Assembly (NCBI GenBank): GCA_027924585.1
Contig: BSBM01000809.1
Coordinates: 6,791,001 to 6,855,000, forward strand
Length of the DNA stretch: 64,000 nucleotides
Source: Larix kaempferi
Taxonomy: Eukaryota; Streptophyta; Pinopsida; Pinales; Pinaceae
Reading direction: 5' to 3'
The notes below the pieces were generated by a model. That model had not been told where the DNA came from. It did not search any database and saw only the letters and a program-made list of their open reading frames with translations. The translations under genes and the position numbers were made by a program. Below are positions 1 through 12,200 of this stretch, in pieces. Each line of letters opens with the position of its first letter. Position 1 is the first letter of the stretch.

Positions 1-318
1 AGGCTGTTACGAGCACACAACTCTACCTGTCAGATCTCCCAGGATCACATTACATGTGATCTCACCACAAAACCTGGCTAAAGCATCCCAGGCTATTACG
101 AGGACACAGCTCTACCTGTCGGATCTCCCAGGAGGACATTACATGTGGTCCACCACAAAACCTGGCTAAAGCATCCCAGTCTATTACGAGCACACAGCTC
201 TACCTATTGGATCTCCCAGGAGCATATTACATGTGGTCATGGCAATGCCTCGAAATAGCATCTGAGGCCTTTTTCATCCTGTCCAGATCTCCCAAGTGCA
301 CTTACATGCCATAGGACA
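1..318 (-). repeat. Tandem repeats in the 3' untranslated region of copia A, distal part
   Basis: About three units of roughly 88 bp, each holding acctggctaaagcatccca, a gatctcccagga block and ttacatgtg. The last 80 bases change to a unit containing aatgcctcgaaa and gcctttttcatcctgtcca. The same motifs recur at 13837-13990 and, in copia B, at 33310-33815, so this is the continuation of A's own 3' region on the far side of the giant element. Confidence 0.75.
314..318. other. Target site duplication GGACA, left copy
   Basis: GGACA lies directly before the TG that opens the left long terminal repeat. The identical five bases follow the closing CA of the right repeat at 13832-13836. This fixes both ends of the giant element and shows it arrived by integrase-type insertion into copia A. 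Confidence 0.93.
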
Positions 319-3300
319 TGTTGTCACCTAGATTGTAGTTACCCCTATGGATGTATCCACTCATGGATGGCAATAGGGAAGGGAAACTCAAAAGGTGCAA
401 CCACGATCACCTCGACCTCCAATAGATGGTTGTCATGCCAGTCGAGGCAACCTTCACTTTATGTTATCTAGCCCAGACAACAAAGGGGGAGACCCGATCT
501 ACTCTCGACAAGAGAGATCAAAACCAAGACACCAAATCAAGTTAATTCTAAGTGAAGTAAGGTGTATGGCTTATCCTAGACCTTAGGATGAAGTCACAAG
601 ACAAGTGAGGGGTTCAATGAGTATAGCTTTGGTTCATTGTTGATGTGAGAGTGACCTATAATAATTAAAGATAAGATCCGGGATTATAGTACTAGTAAAT
701 ATGAGAAAATCCACTGCCTTGGGAACCGTGTCCAATGCAGGGTAGTTTAGGGGTTGAATTGGGGCTAACTAGTACAAGTGACAAGCTTGATCATGATACA
801 TGATGGCATCAAGGGTTTAGTTCACCACACTAAGGTCAAACCACAAGTTAATCCAACAATCTAGGAAAGTCGAATTGACTTGGAGAGAAACCAGTGTCTT
901 GGGAATTGGGATAATGGAGTCAAAGTAAAGTAAACTTGTGGTTAAGAACTCCTATTGCATGAGACAAGTGGGAAATTAAAGTCTTGATGGATGAATAGGT
1001 CTAGATCTAGGTTTGACCTAAGTGGATCACAATCCCTTAAAACAAGGAATGCTATCCCCAAGGCAAGACTTGACAAAGTGACCTACGAGACCTAGGTTTT
1101 GAATTATTCCCGTTCCAAATCCACAAAAATCTCAAGTACCCATGTCCTAGAAGTGGGACAACTCTCTTCTCCAAGGTAGTACGACTTTACCCAAGGAGGC
1201 TAAAAATGGGATAAGTGGGGTCAAGACAAGTCCAATGGCATCCAAACTTTACATCCGGGTAGGTTAGTCAAGTAGGAGTGTGGATCTACAATTTCAAGGC
1301 AATCCGATGGCTAGATCTTACTAGATTTGAGTTTGAAGATACCAAGTGGTCCAAAATGGGGATTAAATCCCTTAAAATGTGGAATAGGGGCCACAAGGTA
1401 GAAATCAGAAAAGTGACAATCTGGGAGTAGGTTATTGGATGTGTAGATCATGAAACAAGTGGGATCTCAACTACCCATCAACTAAATCTAGGTCAACTCA
1501 CCCTCACCAAGAAGTGCGCCCTTGCTTGGAAAAGCTAAGTTGGCTTGGGAAGAGGGTCAAATGGAAGCCAATCCTCACCAAACTATAGATCTGGGATGCC
1601 GTGGATGCTATAGAGGTGGGTTTTCAATATTATACCCAACAATCCACTAATCTAAGTAGATCTGAGAAAATGTAACAATGAGGGTTTGACGAAATAAGGG
1701 TTTTATCAATTTATGAGCTATGTCAATGGATTGGATCAAGATAAGAGAAACAAACCTGTGGAGCTTACCTGGGTAACCTTGTAGATGCCTTGATGATGAT
1801 GATCTATGCAAACCCGATCAATTTGAGAAGCTTTGAGGTAGTTTTCTATGCAATCAATTTAGTCCAAGAAGCCAATGCGCCCTCTCTCCTGCACAACAAA
1901 CGTCAACAATATCATATTTGATGTAATCAAGAGATAAGACTAATGCCACAAGAGAAGTAACAGAAAGATAGCATAGATCACAATGATGCTAATGATAACC
2001 CCCTAATACAAGCTAATGCCAAGAAAGTCGATTTGAAGAAGCCCTGCAAAATCGCCCTTGTTGAAGTCACCCTCCTGTAGACAAGACAATGATTTCCAAA
2101 ATAGATAGATCTTACAACAAATTCCAAATGCTAGGTTGCAATAGACTTTCCAATCACCATCTAAGAACACCAGATGCAAAGGAGACCACAAGAATTTCCA
2201 CAAGAAAGTTTTTCTATACCAATAATCCAAGAGCCAAAGACCCCTTACAATGAGAAGCTCTCTCCTTTAAATAGGAAGGAGAGGCATCAAAATCCTAACC
2301 ACTTTTTGAATGAGTGGCTAAGATTAAAAGATACAAATGTCTAATCAATGGTTGAGATAAAATACATGGATCACTAATAAAATATAATATGAGTGGACAA
2401 AATTGCCCTAGAAGAGGGGAATCCCACTAAATCATGATGACAAAATATAATAGGAAGCTTATGGTGGGTCCAAGGGGTAATTTTATCCACCCTTGGTCAA
2501 TCCCCATAGCACAATAATCATAAAATAATCATCAATATACCAAATCGTGCCTCCATGGTCAAATCGTAGGCCTCAAAAGACATCAGAAATCATCAGAAAG
2601 TGCCATAAGTGATGGATGCGGGCCCAGATGAAGCTGAAACTGCTGGAGGAGGTGTGGAAGACATCGATCTATCATCACTACTCATCCCATGCCATAACAT
2701 TGCCTCAGTATCCCAAATCGATTTCCTCAATAGCCATTTCTACCAATCCTGAAATGCCTCGGGAAGTGTGAAACTGCCCCAAACTGCCTCTTGGAGTGCC
2801 TGCGCTGTCAAGGTGAGGGCACCAGTGTGTCCGGGAGGGGGTTAATATGGTAAAAGCAAGTGGCTGGACCACCCCCTCCAAGCACAGTGCCCTAGGTCAA
2901 TCGGATAAAAATCACATCTGCTTTGACAGGGCCTCCGACAGACTAAAACTGCACTGGGATAGCCTACTGAGGCTCAATCATCACTGTAAGCGCCCGGAAC
3001 TGAAAACAAACTGTCTCATCGGACTCAGAAGGTCCAAATCCATCCAAAATGTGTACTCATACACCCTATGAGTCTCTGCATGATCAAAATATATATCCAA
3101 TATACCGGAACAGGGTAAATAATAATGATCTGTAAATGATCAAATACTGCCGTAAACCATGAATCATCATCATAACCCTGTAGCTGCTGTATAGAATCAT
3201 CATGTATGTGTACATAGAACATATATCATCTATCCATATCATCATAAGGTCCAACCATCTCATGTCCTATGGATGACCTTGGTCAGACTAAGTCTAACCA

Positions 3301-4856
3301 GGTCAACATGACCAAATATAACTCAGACCATCATCAGAAGCTGCTGCAAAGTGTCAAAGGTTAATGCATGCTCTACAACTTATTCAAATAACACTTATAA
3401 CACAAAGTAATCATTACTGACGATCTAAATCCAAATATTTAATGTCATTAATTATTATTATTACTCAGACTAGACTGTCAAGATCATAATCACTTCATAG
3501 TTGTGATCAATTTGCTAGTGAAGGGTGAAGGCTAAAATAACTGGCTAGGCTAAGCGATGACTTGACTGACTTAACTTTGTGACACTTTGGCAAGGGAAAA
3601 GGAATACACACCATAGTATATACTGAATGAGCAACAACACAGGGAATGGTGGTGTTTCACAAATGGATGAGTTGTTCAAAGAGGGCTTATTCACCTTTAA
3701 CAGATGCGCACAATCCATAATACAAATAAGGCCGGCAATTGTTTTTATATAGCATTTAAGTGCCATTGCTTTTTGGGCCTGAAGTTTCCATAGCCTTGGT
3801 CTATGTGTGTTTATAAACACATTGCATAGATTTACATTTATTTTAGGCTTTCTGCTGCAGGTGTGTTTTTAAGGCACTTGTTTACCTGAGCACTTCTAAG
3901 TGTGTCATGGACAACTTGTTTACCTAGGTATTTACATTTCCAAAAGATATAACATTTTATTTTCAAGGCCATTTTCATTTGGCATGCCTTTCATTCATGT
4001 GTGTTTAAAAACACATTGCATGAATGGGCTTTTCATAGAAGATATGGCATTTCATTTTCTAGATTTTGTATTCATGGCAGCACTAAAAGTTTCAGGTTTA
4101 GCCAACACAAATTTAATGACTAGGGGGAATTCCAAGGAACTCCAACTCACCATAGGTAAGTTTTGTCACCAACTCGGAGCCGAGACACAATAAACATGGA
4201 AGCTCATCCAATACAGAGGCTACAGTGGGGAAAAGTCCTCCATGCCACTAGTCAAGTAGTAAGTCAGGGTGATAAACTAAAAGGTAGGCAATCGATGGAT
4301 GAAGACAATGAATAATGGAGCCAACACTAGCAAGCCAAGGTATGGTGGAATGATCACCTCTATTCTCCCTAAGGAGGGTAAAACCAATGAGTATGAATAG
4401 TGAACTTCTAAGTTTGAGTAGGGACAATATAATATATATAATAATCTCAACCAGGTCCATATATCTATATGTTCGCTAGATCATGACACTAGGTGCTAAG
4501 ACATGCTATGAGAATAAGTATAAAGGAAATATAACCAATACACAATGATATACCTGCTGAGTCATATACCTGAATGCTCATCAACCTGTACCATTATCTA
4601 TCCTCTGAAACTGCTGTTGTAACTCTGGGCACTACTGACTGCTCTATACCAATGGTATAATGGCTACATCGGTCATCTCTATGAGTGTCCTGAGATTCAG
4701 TCATGGCATGGGAAATATATACTGCTGTCCACAATCTGATAGTGATCCAATATAGATGCTCATCTTAGCATCTCAAATGTAAGGGAACTGGCTGAATAGT
4801 GTACTGGCATCAGAAAAATAATGTATGGTAGCCTGGCTACTATATATGTGATAACA
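319..4856 (-). repeat. 3' LTR of the giant element
   Basis: Direct repeat of 9282-13831. Small reading frames in it (for example around 3545-3820 minus) are conserved only because both LTR copies carry them, and I see no family signature in any. A minus-strand TATTTAAA (plus-strand tttaaata 2266-2273) sits within a short inverted repeat, cctt...aagg, and could be the core promoter. If so, U3 would be about 2.6 kb and R-U5 about 1.9 kb. Confidence 0.92.
2266..2273 (-). promoter_or_regulatory. Candidate TATA box in the 3' LTR of the giant element
   Basis: Minus-strand TATTTAAA flanked by CTCTCCTT/AAGGAGAG arms; the same sequence is kept in the other LTR. It is the best TATA-like site seen in this LTR, but transcription is not shown. 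Confidence 0.4.
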
Positions 4857-5478
4857 TCTGGCTCAGGCTGGGACAAGGGCTCTGCTGGAATGAGTGCTTG
4901 AGAACCTTAGAATCTCTGGTCCTCGAACTCTGCTACTCGAATCCACAATCCAGCACTCTACCATTTTGCTTCCAGCTTTTATTTTTGCAACCTATTTATG
5001 CATTCACAAACATCAAAAATACCTCATGCCACATGTGTGGGAAAAATATAAAACCAACTGAAATAAAAACTATTCTATGTCAGAAATATAAATGTATGAA
5101 ATATAAATGCAGAAAGTAAATTAAACTACTAACATAATTTGCAAAATTTGAAATTTATTGTGCAGGAAACAGAAAAGTGATAGGTACTCAATTAAACTAG
5201 GAGCTTACAAAGGAGCTTAAAATCAAACAGAAAGGTGCCAGACTCAATGGCTGAAAAGGCTAACTACTGCCCAAGTAGGATTATTTGGTTTCCTACCTAC
5301 TCTAACCTACTAGGCAATGCAAACGGAGAGATCCCAACTATGTGGGATCAGGGATGTGATCCCTTAAGTCCCTCTGATTTACAGGATATAAAATACGTCG
5401 TCCACTACCAGCGGTCAGAAAGCACATGCCATCAATGCATTGCTCTACTGTGAAAGGTCCAACCCATAAGTCATCAGC
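4857..5478 (-). other. 3' untranslated part of the giant element's interior
   Basis: About 620 bases between the end of the second coding frame and the 3' LTR. It is AT-rich with no supported gene. The bases next to the LTR are not purine-rich on the minus strand, so a standard polypurine tract is missing or degraded. Confidence 0.5.
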
Positions 5479-7077
5479 CTATCCCGATCTTATATGCAAT
5501 AAATGGTTGGGAATGATGACTTGTATTCCTGTATGAAACCTATTTCTATTGACAGACTCAGTAATTACTCCAATATTACGAATAGGCATGGGATGGATTT
5601 CAGCAGGGCTTTGCGGTTGAGGTGTGACAATCCTTGAGCTCCTCCTAGAAGGAACTACATCAATTCTGGGTGGACCGCCATCTAAGGAAATAGCAATCCT
5701 GCCAACAAGGACCTCCCTAACTCCTCTTCTTGTTTCTTGGACTACTTCATTTGACTCTTCCTCGTGGGGAGATACAATTCTCTTAACAACTTCACCTACA
5801 GTCCAAAAATCTCTATGTTCTTCCAAGCGAGGTGGCTCATGAGATATGACAGTGTTATGACTAAAGCCTTCCCCTGAAGGAATTGGAATGACCATGTTTT
5901 CCAATCTAGTAGAAACTGACTCAGGATAAAATGTTGAGGAACTAGGAATGTGAGAAAGATCATGAGTTTGATGACTAAATGACTCAGATGGTAGGAGAAA
6001 ATTAGGGATATGAGGATATGCAGATAAAGCATGGCTTTGAGGTTCTGAAAGAGTTTGAAAAATAGCAAGGTTATTTAGATTATATTCTCCTTCAGGTGCA
6101 TCATTAATTAAGGCATCCTCTTCCCAACTTAGAGAATTATCATGAACTTGAATTAGGCTACCATCTTCTAGAGATAAATGAGATAGAGGATCTTCTACAT
6201 CAGAATAATAGGAAGCTTCAGACTCTTCATTCGTTTCAACCCTAGTAGATGTTGCAAGATTGTTTTCCCATGGGTAAATAGGTGCAAGCCCTTGGCTTTC
6301 TCTTTCTCTATTATGATCAGTCAAGGCAAACCATTCCCTAACAGTAAAATGAATTCTTTCTCCCCTCCTAATATCATCAAATTCATCTTCATGCATTGGA
6401 TTCTCAATATTTTCCTCATCATTTGTTTGATCATGAAGGATTTCTATTAGGGGAGATGGTTCTAAACTTTGATCATTAGGCAAATGTTCATTTCTTCCTA
6501 TATCTCTTATGCCATCATTAGCTTCCTCAAGTGCGTGATTTTCAATAGAAGTTTCTTGAATGATTTCATTGTTTTGTCCATGACCTTGAGGTTGATTTTC
6601 ATGTCTTCTCAATTCATCTATTTCCTTAGCAAATTCATTTCTAAGTAATTCCAAGTTGATTGTTCTTGCAATTTCAGCTGTTTGCTCATGTTCCCAAGAG
6701 GAATCAGAATCTTCCATGACCATACACATATTTTGATCAACTTCATATAATTCATCCTCATCTTCAACAAGGTTAGTTTTGGCATTATTTAACAATTCAT
6801 CCCCATATGTGTTTTTTAGCCCTTCATCGAATGATTCAACATGCTCATTATAACAAGGTTCTCTGTTAACTCGAATCAAAGCTCCATCAGGGTTTGGAAC
6901 GCAAATAAAGGATAAATCCATCATAAGGTATCCACCTAAACCAGCTGCCCATTTTCTAGATAAAAGCATTCCATATGCTGGGGGTAAGTCAATGACAACT
7001 ACATCCATCATGGTAGAAATGTCTGAACATGCAAAAAGATCAGCTCTAAGGTTTTTGATCAAACCATAAGAAGGCAC
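5479..7077 (-). CDS. Protease C-terminal half plus a long acidic extension of unknown function (giant element)
   Basis: This frame follows gag directly, in the same frame, after a single TGA at 7078-7080. The first 75 residues or so continue the retropepsin begun upstream: a VVVIDLPPAYGMLLSRKW block typical of the C-terminal side of plant gypsy proteases. The remaining 450 or so residues contain no RT, RNase H or integrase motif. They are rich in Glu, Asp, Ser and His, with acidic runs such as VEDEDELYEVD and a basic-to-hydrophobic stretch near the end (SRRSSRIV, then RFHTGIQVIIP). The frame is open for 532 codons counted from the base after the TGA (first codon GTG), which is long for a decaying element and suggests selection until recently. 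The extension could be a product specific to this non-autonomous family, or a pol region too changed to recognise by eye. Confidence 0.75.
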   Translation of the reverse strand: MPSYGLIKNLRADLFACSDISTMMDVVVIDLPPAYGMLLSRKWAAGLGGYLMMDLSFICVPNPDGALIRVNREPCYNEHVESFDEGLKNTYGDELLNNAKTNLVEDEDELYEVDQNMCMVMEDSDSSWEHEQTAEIARTINLELLRNEFAKEIDELRRHENQPQGHGQNNEIIQETSIENHALEEANDGIRDIGRNEHLPNDQSLEPSPLIEILHDQTNDEENIENPMHEDEFDDIRRGERIHFTVREWFALTDHNRERESQGLAPIYPWENNLATSTRVETNEESEASYYSDVEDPLSHLSLEDGSLIQVHDNSLSWEEDALINDAPEGEYNLNNLAIFQTLSEPQSHALSAYPHIPNFLLPSESFSHQTHDLSHIPSSSTFYPESVSTRLENMVIPIPSGEGFSHNTVISHEPPRLEEHRDFWTVGEVVKRIVSPHEEESNEVVQETRRGVREVLVGRIAISLDGGPPRIDVVPSRRSSRIVTPQPQSPAEIHPMPIRNIGVITESVNRNRFHTGIQVIIPNHLLHIRSG

Positions 7078-8919
7078 TCATCGAGAATCTGTACCACAGA
7101 CATTTCCATAAGGTCTAGTCACTTCAAGTCCCATTTCCTTCATAACTTGTAAAGGCATAACATTCATTGCTGCTCCAGAGTCCAACATACAATTGTGAAG
7201 GAGCATGTTTTGAATATGCAAGGTAAGGTAAAAGGGAGAGTGACCACCACTCTTTCTCTCATAAATGGCTGAATGGATGTTTATTGGTGGATCCTTCTCT
7301 ATTTCACTAGGTTGTGTTCCACTAAGCTTTTGGATATGACATGATTCTAGGACTAGTTCAAGGGTTTTCTCTAGGCCAATACCGTCGAAAAATTCCTCTA
7401 CTTGGCATCTAACAGAGGGCACCTTCATCAACTCGGTGACAGGGATATTACACATTATCTTGCTTAACTCTTTCTTCATATCAATCTTAAGATCATAATC
7501 ATCCATAGCAAGATCTTCCTCTTCCTTTTTATCTTCATCAATCTTTTTATGTTTATCAAGGAAAGAAGGTTGGGAGGTGCTTCCTCGTTTATAAATCTGA
7601 TACTTGGGTTGCTCTTTAGGTTTGGGGAGCTCTATGGCACAACATGAGGAACTAGGCTCTTCTACTATGTCTTCTTCTTGATCCCAAGGCTCTTCTTCTA
7701 AAAGAATTCTTCCAAAGTCTTCATCATAAGATAAGTCATTTAGAAAGTTTATGTTTTCTGGTTGGTCATCATGGTCAATGGTGTCAGAGGGTTCTTCTTC
7801 TTCTTCATCACACCAATTTACTTCCTTCTTCTCAGAGTTTTCTGGATACTCAGGTCGTCGCTTATTCCTATCCCCATCAGGCCTCCTATTATTATTCCAG
7901 TAAGGTCTAGGGCGATAAGGATTTCTATGTCTCTCAGGGTCATTCAAACTTGCCACATTCTTCGATAGGATAGTTAATTGCTTCATCATTTCTTGCATGA
8001 CTTCTAAGGTGTCCTTTGATTCCTTTGGCACACTCACAGGTTCCTTTGGTTTTCGAATTCTAGGGTCAGATCTGGAAGGGGTAAATTGATCGAAAAAGTT
8101 TTGTTTCCCCATGGATGCTACATTTTGTTCAGCCATCTTAGCATTTGATTGAGCGGTCTTTAAGTCATTTGGGTTTTTATCCTTTAGCTGATAACCAACC
8201 CATCCTTCAAAAGCATTCAAGTAGTGAATAACAACTGCTTGGTCTTTTGGTCTAATTTCTTCAGGGATAACAGCTACAGTCTTGTCGAATCTTATGTTGA
8301 ACTCATGGACTGTTTCATTTTCTCTTTTCTTAGTGTCAAAAAGTTGATGTAAGAGAAATTTCCCATCTAATTTTCGGGACCACTCACTGTTTAGCTTGTT
8401 GACAAAGTTATCATACCCATCAATGGATGAGGCAAGCAACCTATCAAACCACTTCCTGACATCTCCTTCCAAAGATTCCAAGAGACCCCTCATGAACACA
8501 TCTTCCTCAGATGCTCCATATGCTTCCATGTGTTCCCATACTTTATCAATGTGGTCTTCAATTGAATAAGCAGATACTCCATCAAATCTGGGAACCTTTT
8601 CAAAATACTTTTTAGGCATGTCATGGGGTGCTCCCTGAATTTGGGAAAAGTCTAAAGGAGATGGTTTTGCCTTTCTTCCAAAAATCCTAGGAACTTGTGG
8701 AGGAGGAACATTTTGGTTTCCAGAGTTTGTTCCAGCCATTGGATTCGGTAAGTTTGTGTTTAAGTTTGAACTAGGAGATGAGAGAGGAACCGAATTAATC
8801 AAAGGGGATCCTGAAGCTCTGTTTGGAGAATCGTTAACCAATTTCCAAAAGAAGTTAGATGATTGTGTTTTAGGATCTCTTTTACGATATGTAATTGGGG
8901 TTCCTTCAACTTGATCCAA
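7078..8919 (-). CDS. gag: Gag with start of retropepsin, giant element
   Basis: An open frame of 613 codons from an ATG about 340 bases inside the primer site. Residues about 1-100 are Ser/Pro/Asn-rich. About 105-270 form a Retrotrans_gag-type capsid (VPRFDGVSAYSIEDHIDKVW, GDVRKWFDRL, ETVHEFNIRF). About 330-370 is an Arg/Pro/Asn-rich basic patch (NPYRPRPYWNNNRRPDGDRN) where a zinc knuckle would be expected; I see no CCHC. An acidic tract (DEEEEEPSDTIDHDDQ) follows, and near the end the protease motif LDSGAAMNVMPL. The frame stops with TGA inside the protease, and the same frame continues at once at 7077. The TGA may be a C-to-T change in an Arg codon or, less likely, a readthrough site. Only gag-type function is supported: capsid assembly and RNA binding in trans with an autonomous partner. 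Confidence 0.88.
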   Translation of the reverse strand: MDQVEGTPITYRKRDPKTQSSNFFWKLVNDSPNRASGSPLINSVPLSSPSSNLNTNLPNPMAGTNSGNQNVPPPQVPRIFGRKAKPSPLDFSQIQGAPHDMPKKYFEKVPRFDGVSAYSIEDHIDKVWEHMEAYGASEEDVFMRGLLESLEGDVRKWFDRLLASSIDGYDNFVNKLNSEWSRKLDGKFLLHQLFDTKKRENETVHEFNIRFDKTVAVIPEEIRPKDQAVVIHYLNAFEGWVGYQLKDKNPNDLKTAQSNAKMAEQNVASMGKQNFFDQFTPSRSDPRIRKPKEPVSVPKESKDTLEVMQEMMKQLTILSKNVASLNDPERHRNPYRPRPYWNNNRRPDGDRNKRRPEYPENSEKKEVNWCDEEEEEPSDTIDHDDQPENINFLNDLSYDEDFGRILLEEEPWDQEEDIVEEPSSSCCAIELPKPKEQPKYQIYKRGSTSQPSFLDKHKKIDEDKKEEEDLAMDDYDLKIDMKKELSKIMCNIPVTELMKVPSVRCQVEEFFDGIGLEKTLELVLESCHIQKLSGTQPSEIEKDPPINIHSAIYERKSGGHSPFYLTLHIQNMLLHNCMLDSGAAMNVMPLQVMKEMGLEVTRPYGNVCGTDSR

Positions 8920-9068
8920 GTTTACTTTACTTCTCGTGTTATAAGGATGTAAATGAGCTCACTCCTCAGCAGAGTCACGATTGGGAGTCGCCAGGTAGAT
9001 TTAAACTCTTCTACAAAGATATGTGTCGTTGTATATGCAGGAGAGAGTGAATAATGACTACTAGCTTG

Positions 9069-9281
9069 TCCAAGGTAAGCCCTATGCCTTCAATACCAAA
9101 ATGTTGGGAAAAGAGAATGGGGAGGGCTTTAAGAAAAGTATGTCAAACCAGGGTAAGCCATTGCCTTCCCCGACAACGACGCCAAAATGTTGGCAAAGAG
9201 AATGGGAGGAGAGCTTTTTAATAAAAAAATAATATATCGAACCAGGGTAAGCCTATGCCTTCCTCGGCAACGGCGCCAAAA
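9069..9281 (-). repeat. Three tandem copies of the primer-site region
   Basis: A unit with gtaagcc, atgcctt, a tRNA-Asp-complementary core and ccaaaatgttg occurs three times, with ccaaaatg starting at 9096, 9182 and 9276 (spacing 86 and 94). The last copy abuts the LTR. The middle copy keeps a recognisable site at 9168-9184 with two G-to-A changes, and the first has lost it. Confidence 0.82.
9262..9278 (-). promoter_or_regulatory. Primer binding site, tRNA-Asp type
   Basis: Plus-strand cctcggcaacggcgcca equals the 3' end of plant tRNA-Asp with CCA, except one base. It lies 3 bases from the TG of the right LTR, the expected place for minus-strand DNA priming in a minus-oriented element. Confidence 0.88.
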
Positions 9282-12200
9282 TGTTGTCACCTAAACTGTA
9301 GTTACCCCTATGGATGTATCCACTCATGGATGGCAATAGGGAAGGGAAGCTCAAAAGGTGCAACCACGATCACCTCGACCTCCAATAGATGGTTGTCATG
9401 CCAGTCGAGGCAACCTTCACTTTATGTTATCTATCCCATACAACAAAGGGGGAGACCCGATCTACTCCCGACAGGAGAGATCAAAACCAAGACACCAAAT
9501 CAAGTTAATTCTAAGTGAAGTAAGGTGTATGGCTTATCCTAGACCTTAGGATGAAGTCACAAGACAAGTGAGGGGTTCAATGAGTATAGATTTGGTTCAT
9601 TGTTGATGTGAGAGTGACCTATAATAATTAAAGATAAGATCCGGGATTATAGTACTAGTCAATGTGAGAAAATCCACTGCCTTGGGAACCATGTCCAATG
9701 CGGGGTAGTTTAGGGGTTGAATTGGGGCTAACTAGTACAAGTGACAAGCTTGATCATGATACATGATGGCATCAAGGGTTTAGTTCACCACACTAAGGTC
9801 AAACCACAAGTTAATCCAACAATCTAGGAAAGTCGAATTGACTTGGAGAGAAACCAGTGCCTTGGAAATTGGGATAATGGAGTCAAAGTAAAGTTAACTT
9901 GTGGTTAAGAACTCCTATTGCATGAGACAAGTGGGTAATTAAAGTCTTGATGGATGAATAGGTATAGATCTAGGTTTGACCTAAGTGGACCACAATCCCT
10001 TAAAACAAGGAATGCTATCCCCAAGGCAAGATTTGACAAAGTGACCTACTAGACCTAGGTTTTGAATTATTCCTGTTCCAAATCCACAAAAATATCAAGT
10101 ACCCACGTCCTAAAAGTGGGACAACTCCCTTCTCCAAGGTAGTGCGACTTTACCCAAGGAGGCTAAAAATGGGATAAGTGGGGTCAAGACAAGTCCAATG
10201 GCATCCAAACTTTAGATCCAGGTAGGTTAGTCAAGTAGGAGTGTGGATCTACAATTTCAAGGCAATCCAATGGCTAGATCTTACTACATCTGAGTTTGAA
10301 GATACCAAGTGGTCCAAAATGGGGATTAAATCTCTTCAAATGTGGAATAGGGGCCACAAGGTAGAAATCAGAAAAGTGACAATTTGGGGGTAGGTTATTG
10401 GATGTGTAGATCATGAAATAAGCAGGATCTCAACTACCCATCAACTAAATCTAGGTCAACTCACCCTCACCAAGAAGTGCGCCCTTGCTTGGAAAAGCTA
10501 AGTTGGTTTGGGAAGAGGGTCAAATGGAAGCCAATCCTCACCAAACTATAGATCCGGGATGCCCTGATGCTATAGAGGTGGGTTTTCAATATTATACCCA
10601 ACAACCCACTAGATCTAAGTAGATCTGAGAAAATGTAACAATGAGGGTTTGAAGAAATAAGGGTTTTATCAATTTATGAGCTATGTCAATGGATTGGATC
10701 AAGATAAGAGAAACAAACCTATGGATCTTACCTGGGTAACCTTGTAGATGCCTTGATGATGATGATCTATGCAAACCCGATCAATTTGAGAAGCTTTGAG
10801 GTAGTTTTCTATGCAATCAATTTAGTCCAAGAAGCCAATGCGCCCTCTCTCCTGCACAACAAACGTCAACAATATCAGATTTGATGTAATCAAGAGATAA
10901 GACTAATGCCAAAAGAGAAGTAACAGAAAGATAGCATAGATCACAATGATGCTAATGATAACCCCATGATACAAGCTAATGCCAAGAAAGTCGATTTGAA
11001 GAAGCCTTGCAAAATCGCCCTTGTTGAAGTCGCCCTCCTGTAGACAAGACAATGATTTCCAAAATAGATAGATCTTACCACCAATTCCAAATGCTAGGTT
11101 GCAATAGACTTTCCAATCACCATCTAAGAACACCAGATGCAAAGGAGACCACAAGAATTTCCACAAGAAAGTTTTTCTATACCAATAATCCAAGAGCCAA
11201 AGACCCCTTACAATGAGAAGCTCTCTCCTTTAAATAGGAAGGAGAGGCATCAAAATCCTAACCACTTTTTGAATGAGTGGCTAAGATTAAAAGATACAAA
11301 TGTCTAATCAATGGTTGAGATGAGCTCAATAATAAAATACATGGATGACAAATAAAATATAATATGAGTGGACAAAATCGCCCTAGAAGAGGGGAATCCC
11401 ACTAAATCATGATGACAAAATATAATCGGAAGCTTATGGTGGGTCCAAGGGGTAATTTTAGCCACCCTTGGCCAATCCCCATAGCACAATAATCATAAAA
11501 TAATCATTAATATACCAAATCGTGCCTCCATGGTCAAATCGTAGGCCTCAAAAGACCTCAAAAATCATCAGAAAGTGCCATAAGTGATGGATGCGGGCCC
11601 CGATGAAGCTGAAACTGCTAGAGGAGGTGTGGAAGACATCGATCTATCATCACTGCTCAAACCATGCCATAACATTGCCTCAGTATCCCAAATCAATTTC
11701 CTCAATAGCCATTTCTACCAATCCTTAAATGCCTCGGGAAGCGTGAAACTGCCCCAAACTGCCTCCTGGAGTGCCTGCGCTATCAAGGTGAGGGCACTAG
11801 TGTGTCTAGGAGGGGGGTAATATGGTAAAAACAAGTGGCTAGACCACCCCCTCCAAGCACAGCGCCCTAGGTCAACCAGATAAAAATCACATCTGCTCTG
11901 ACAGGGCCTCCGACAGACCAAAACTGCACTGGGATAGCCTACTGAGGCTCAATCATCACTGTAAGTGCCCGAAATTGCAAACAAACTGTCTCATTGGACT
12001 CAGAAGGTCCAAATCCATCCAAAATGTGTACTCATACACCCTATGAGTCTCTGCATGATCAAAATATATATCCAATATACCGAAACAGGATAAATAATAA
12101 TGATCTGTAAATGATCAAATACTGCCGTAAACCATGAATCATCATCATAACCCTGTAGCCTCTATATAGAATCATCATGTATGTGTACATAGACCATATA

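Noticed and set aside
395-586. Frame repeated at 9358-9549 at the LTR edge
   Set aside because: Again an LTR duplicate; low-complexity translation with no domain.
3545-3820. 91-codon minus frame repeated at 12520-12795
   Set aside because: It is conserved only because both copies are in the LTRs of the same element; no family signature and substitutions are not biased to third positions as far as can be seen.
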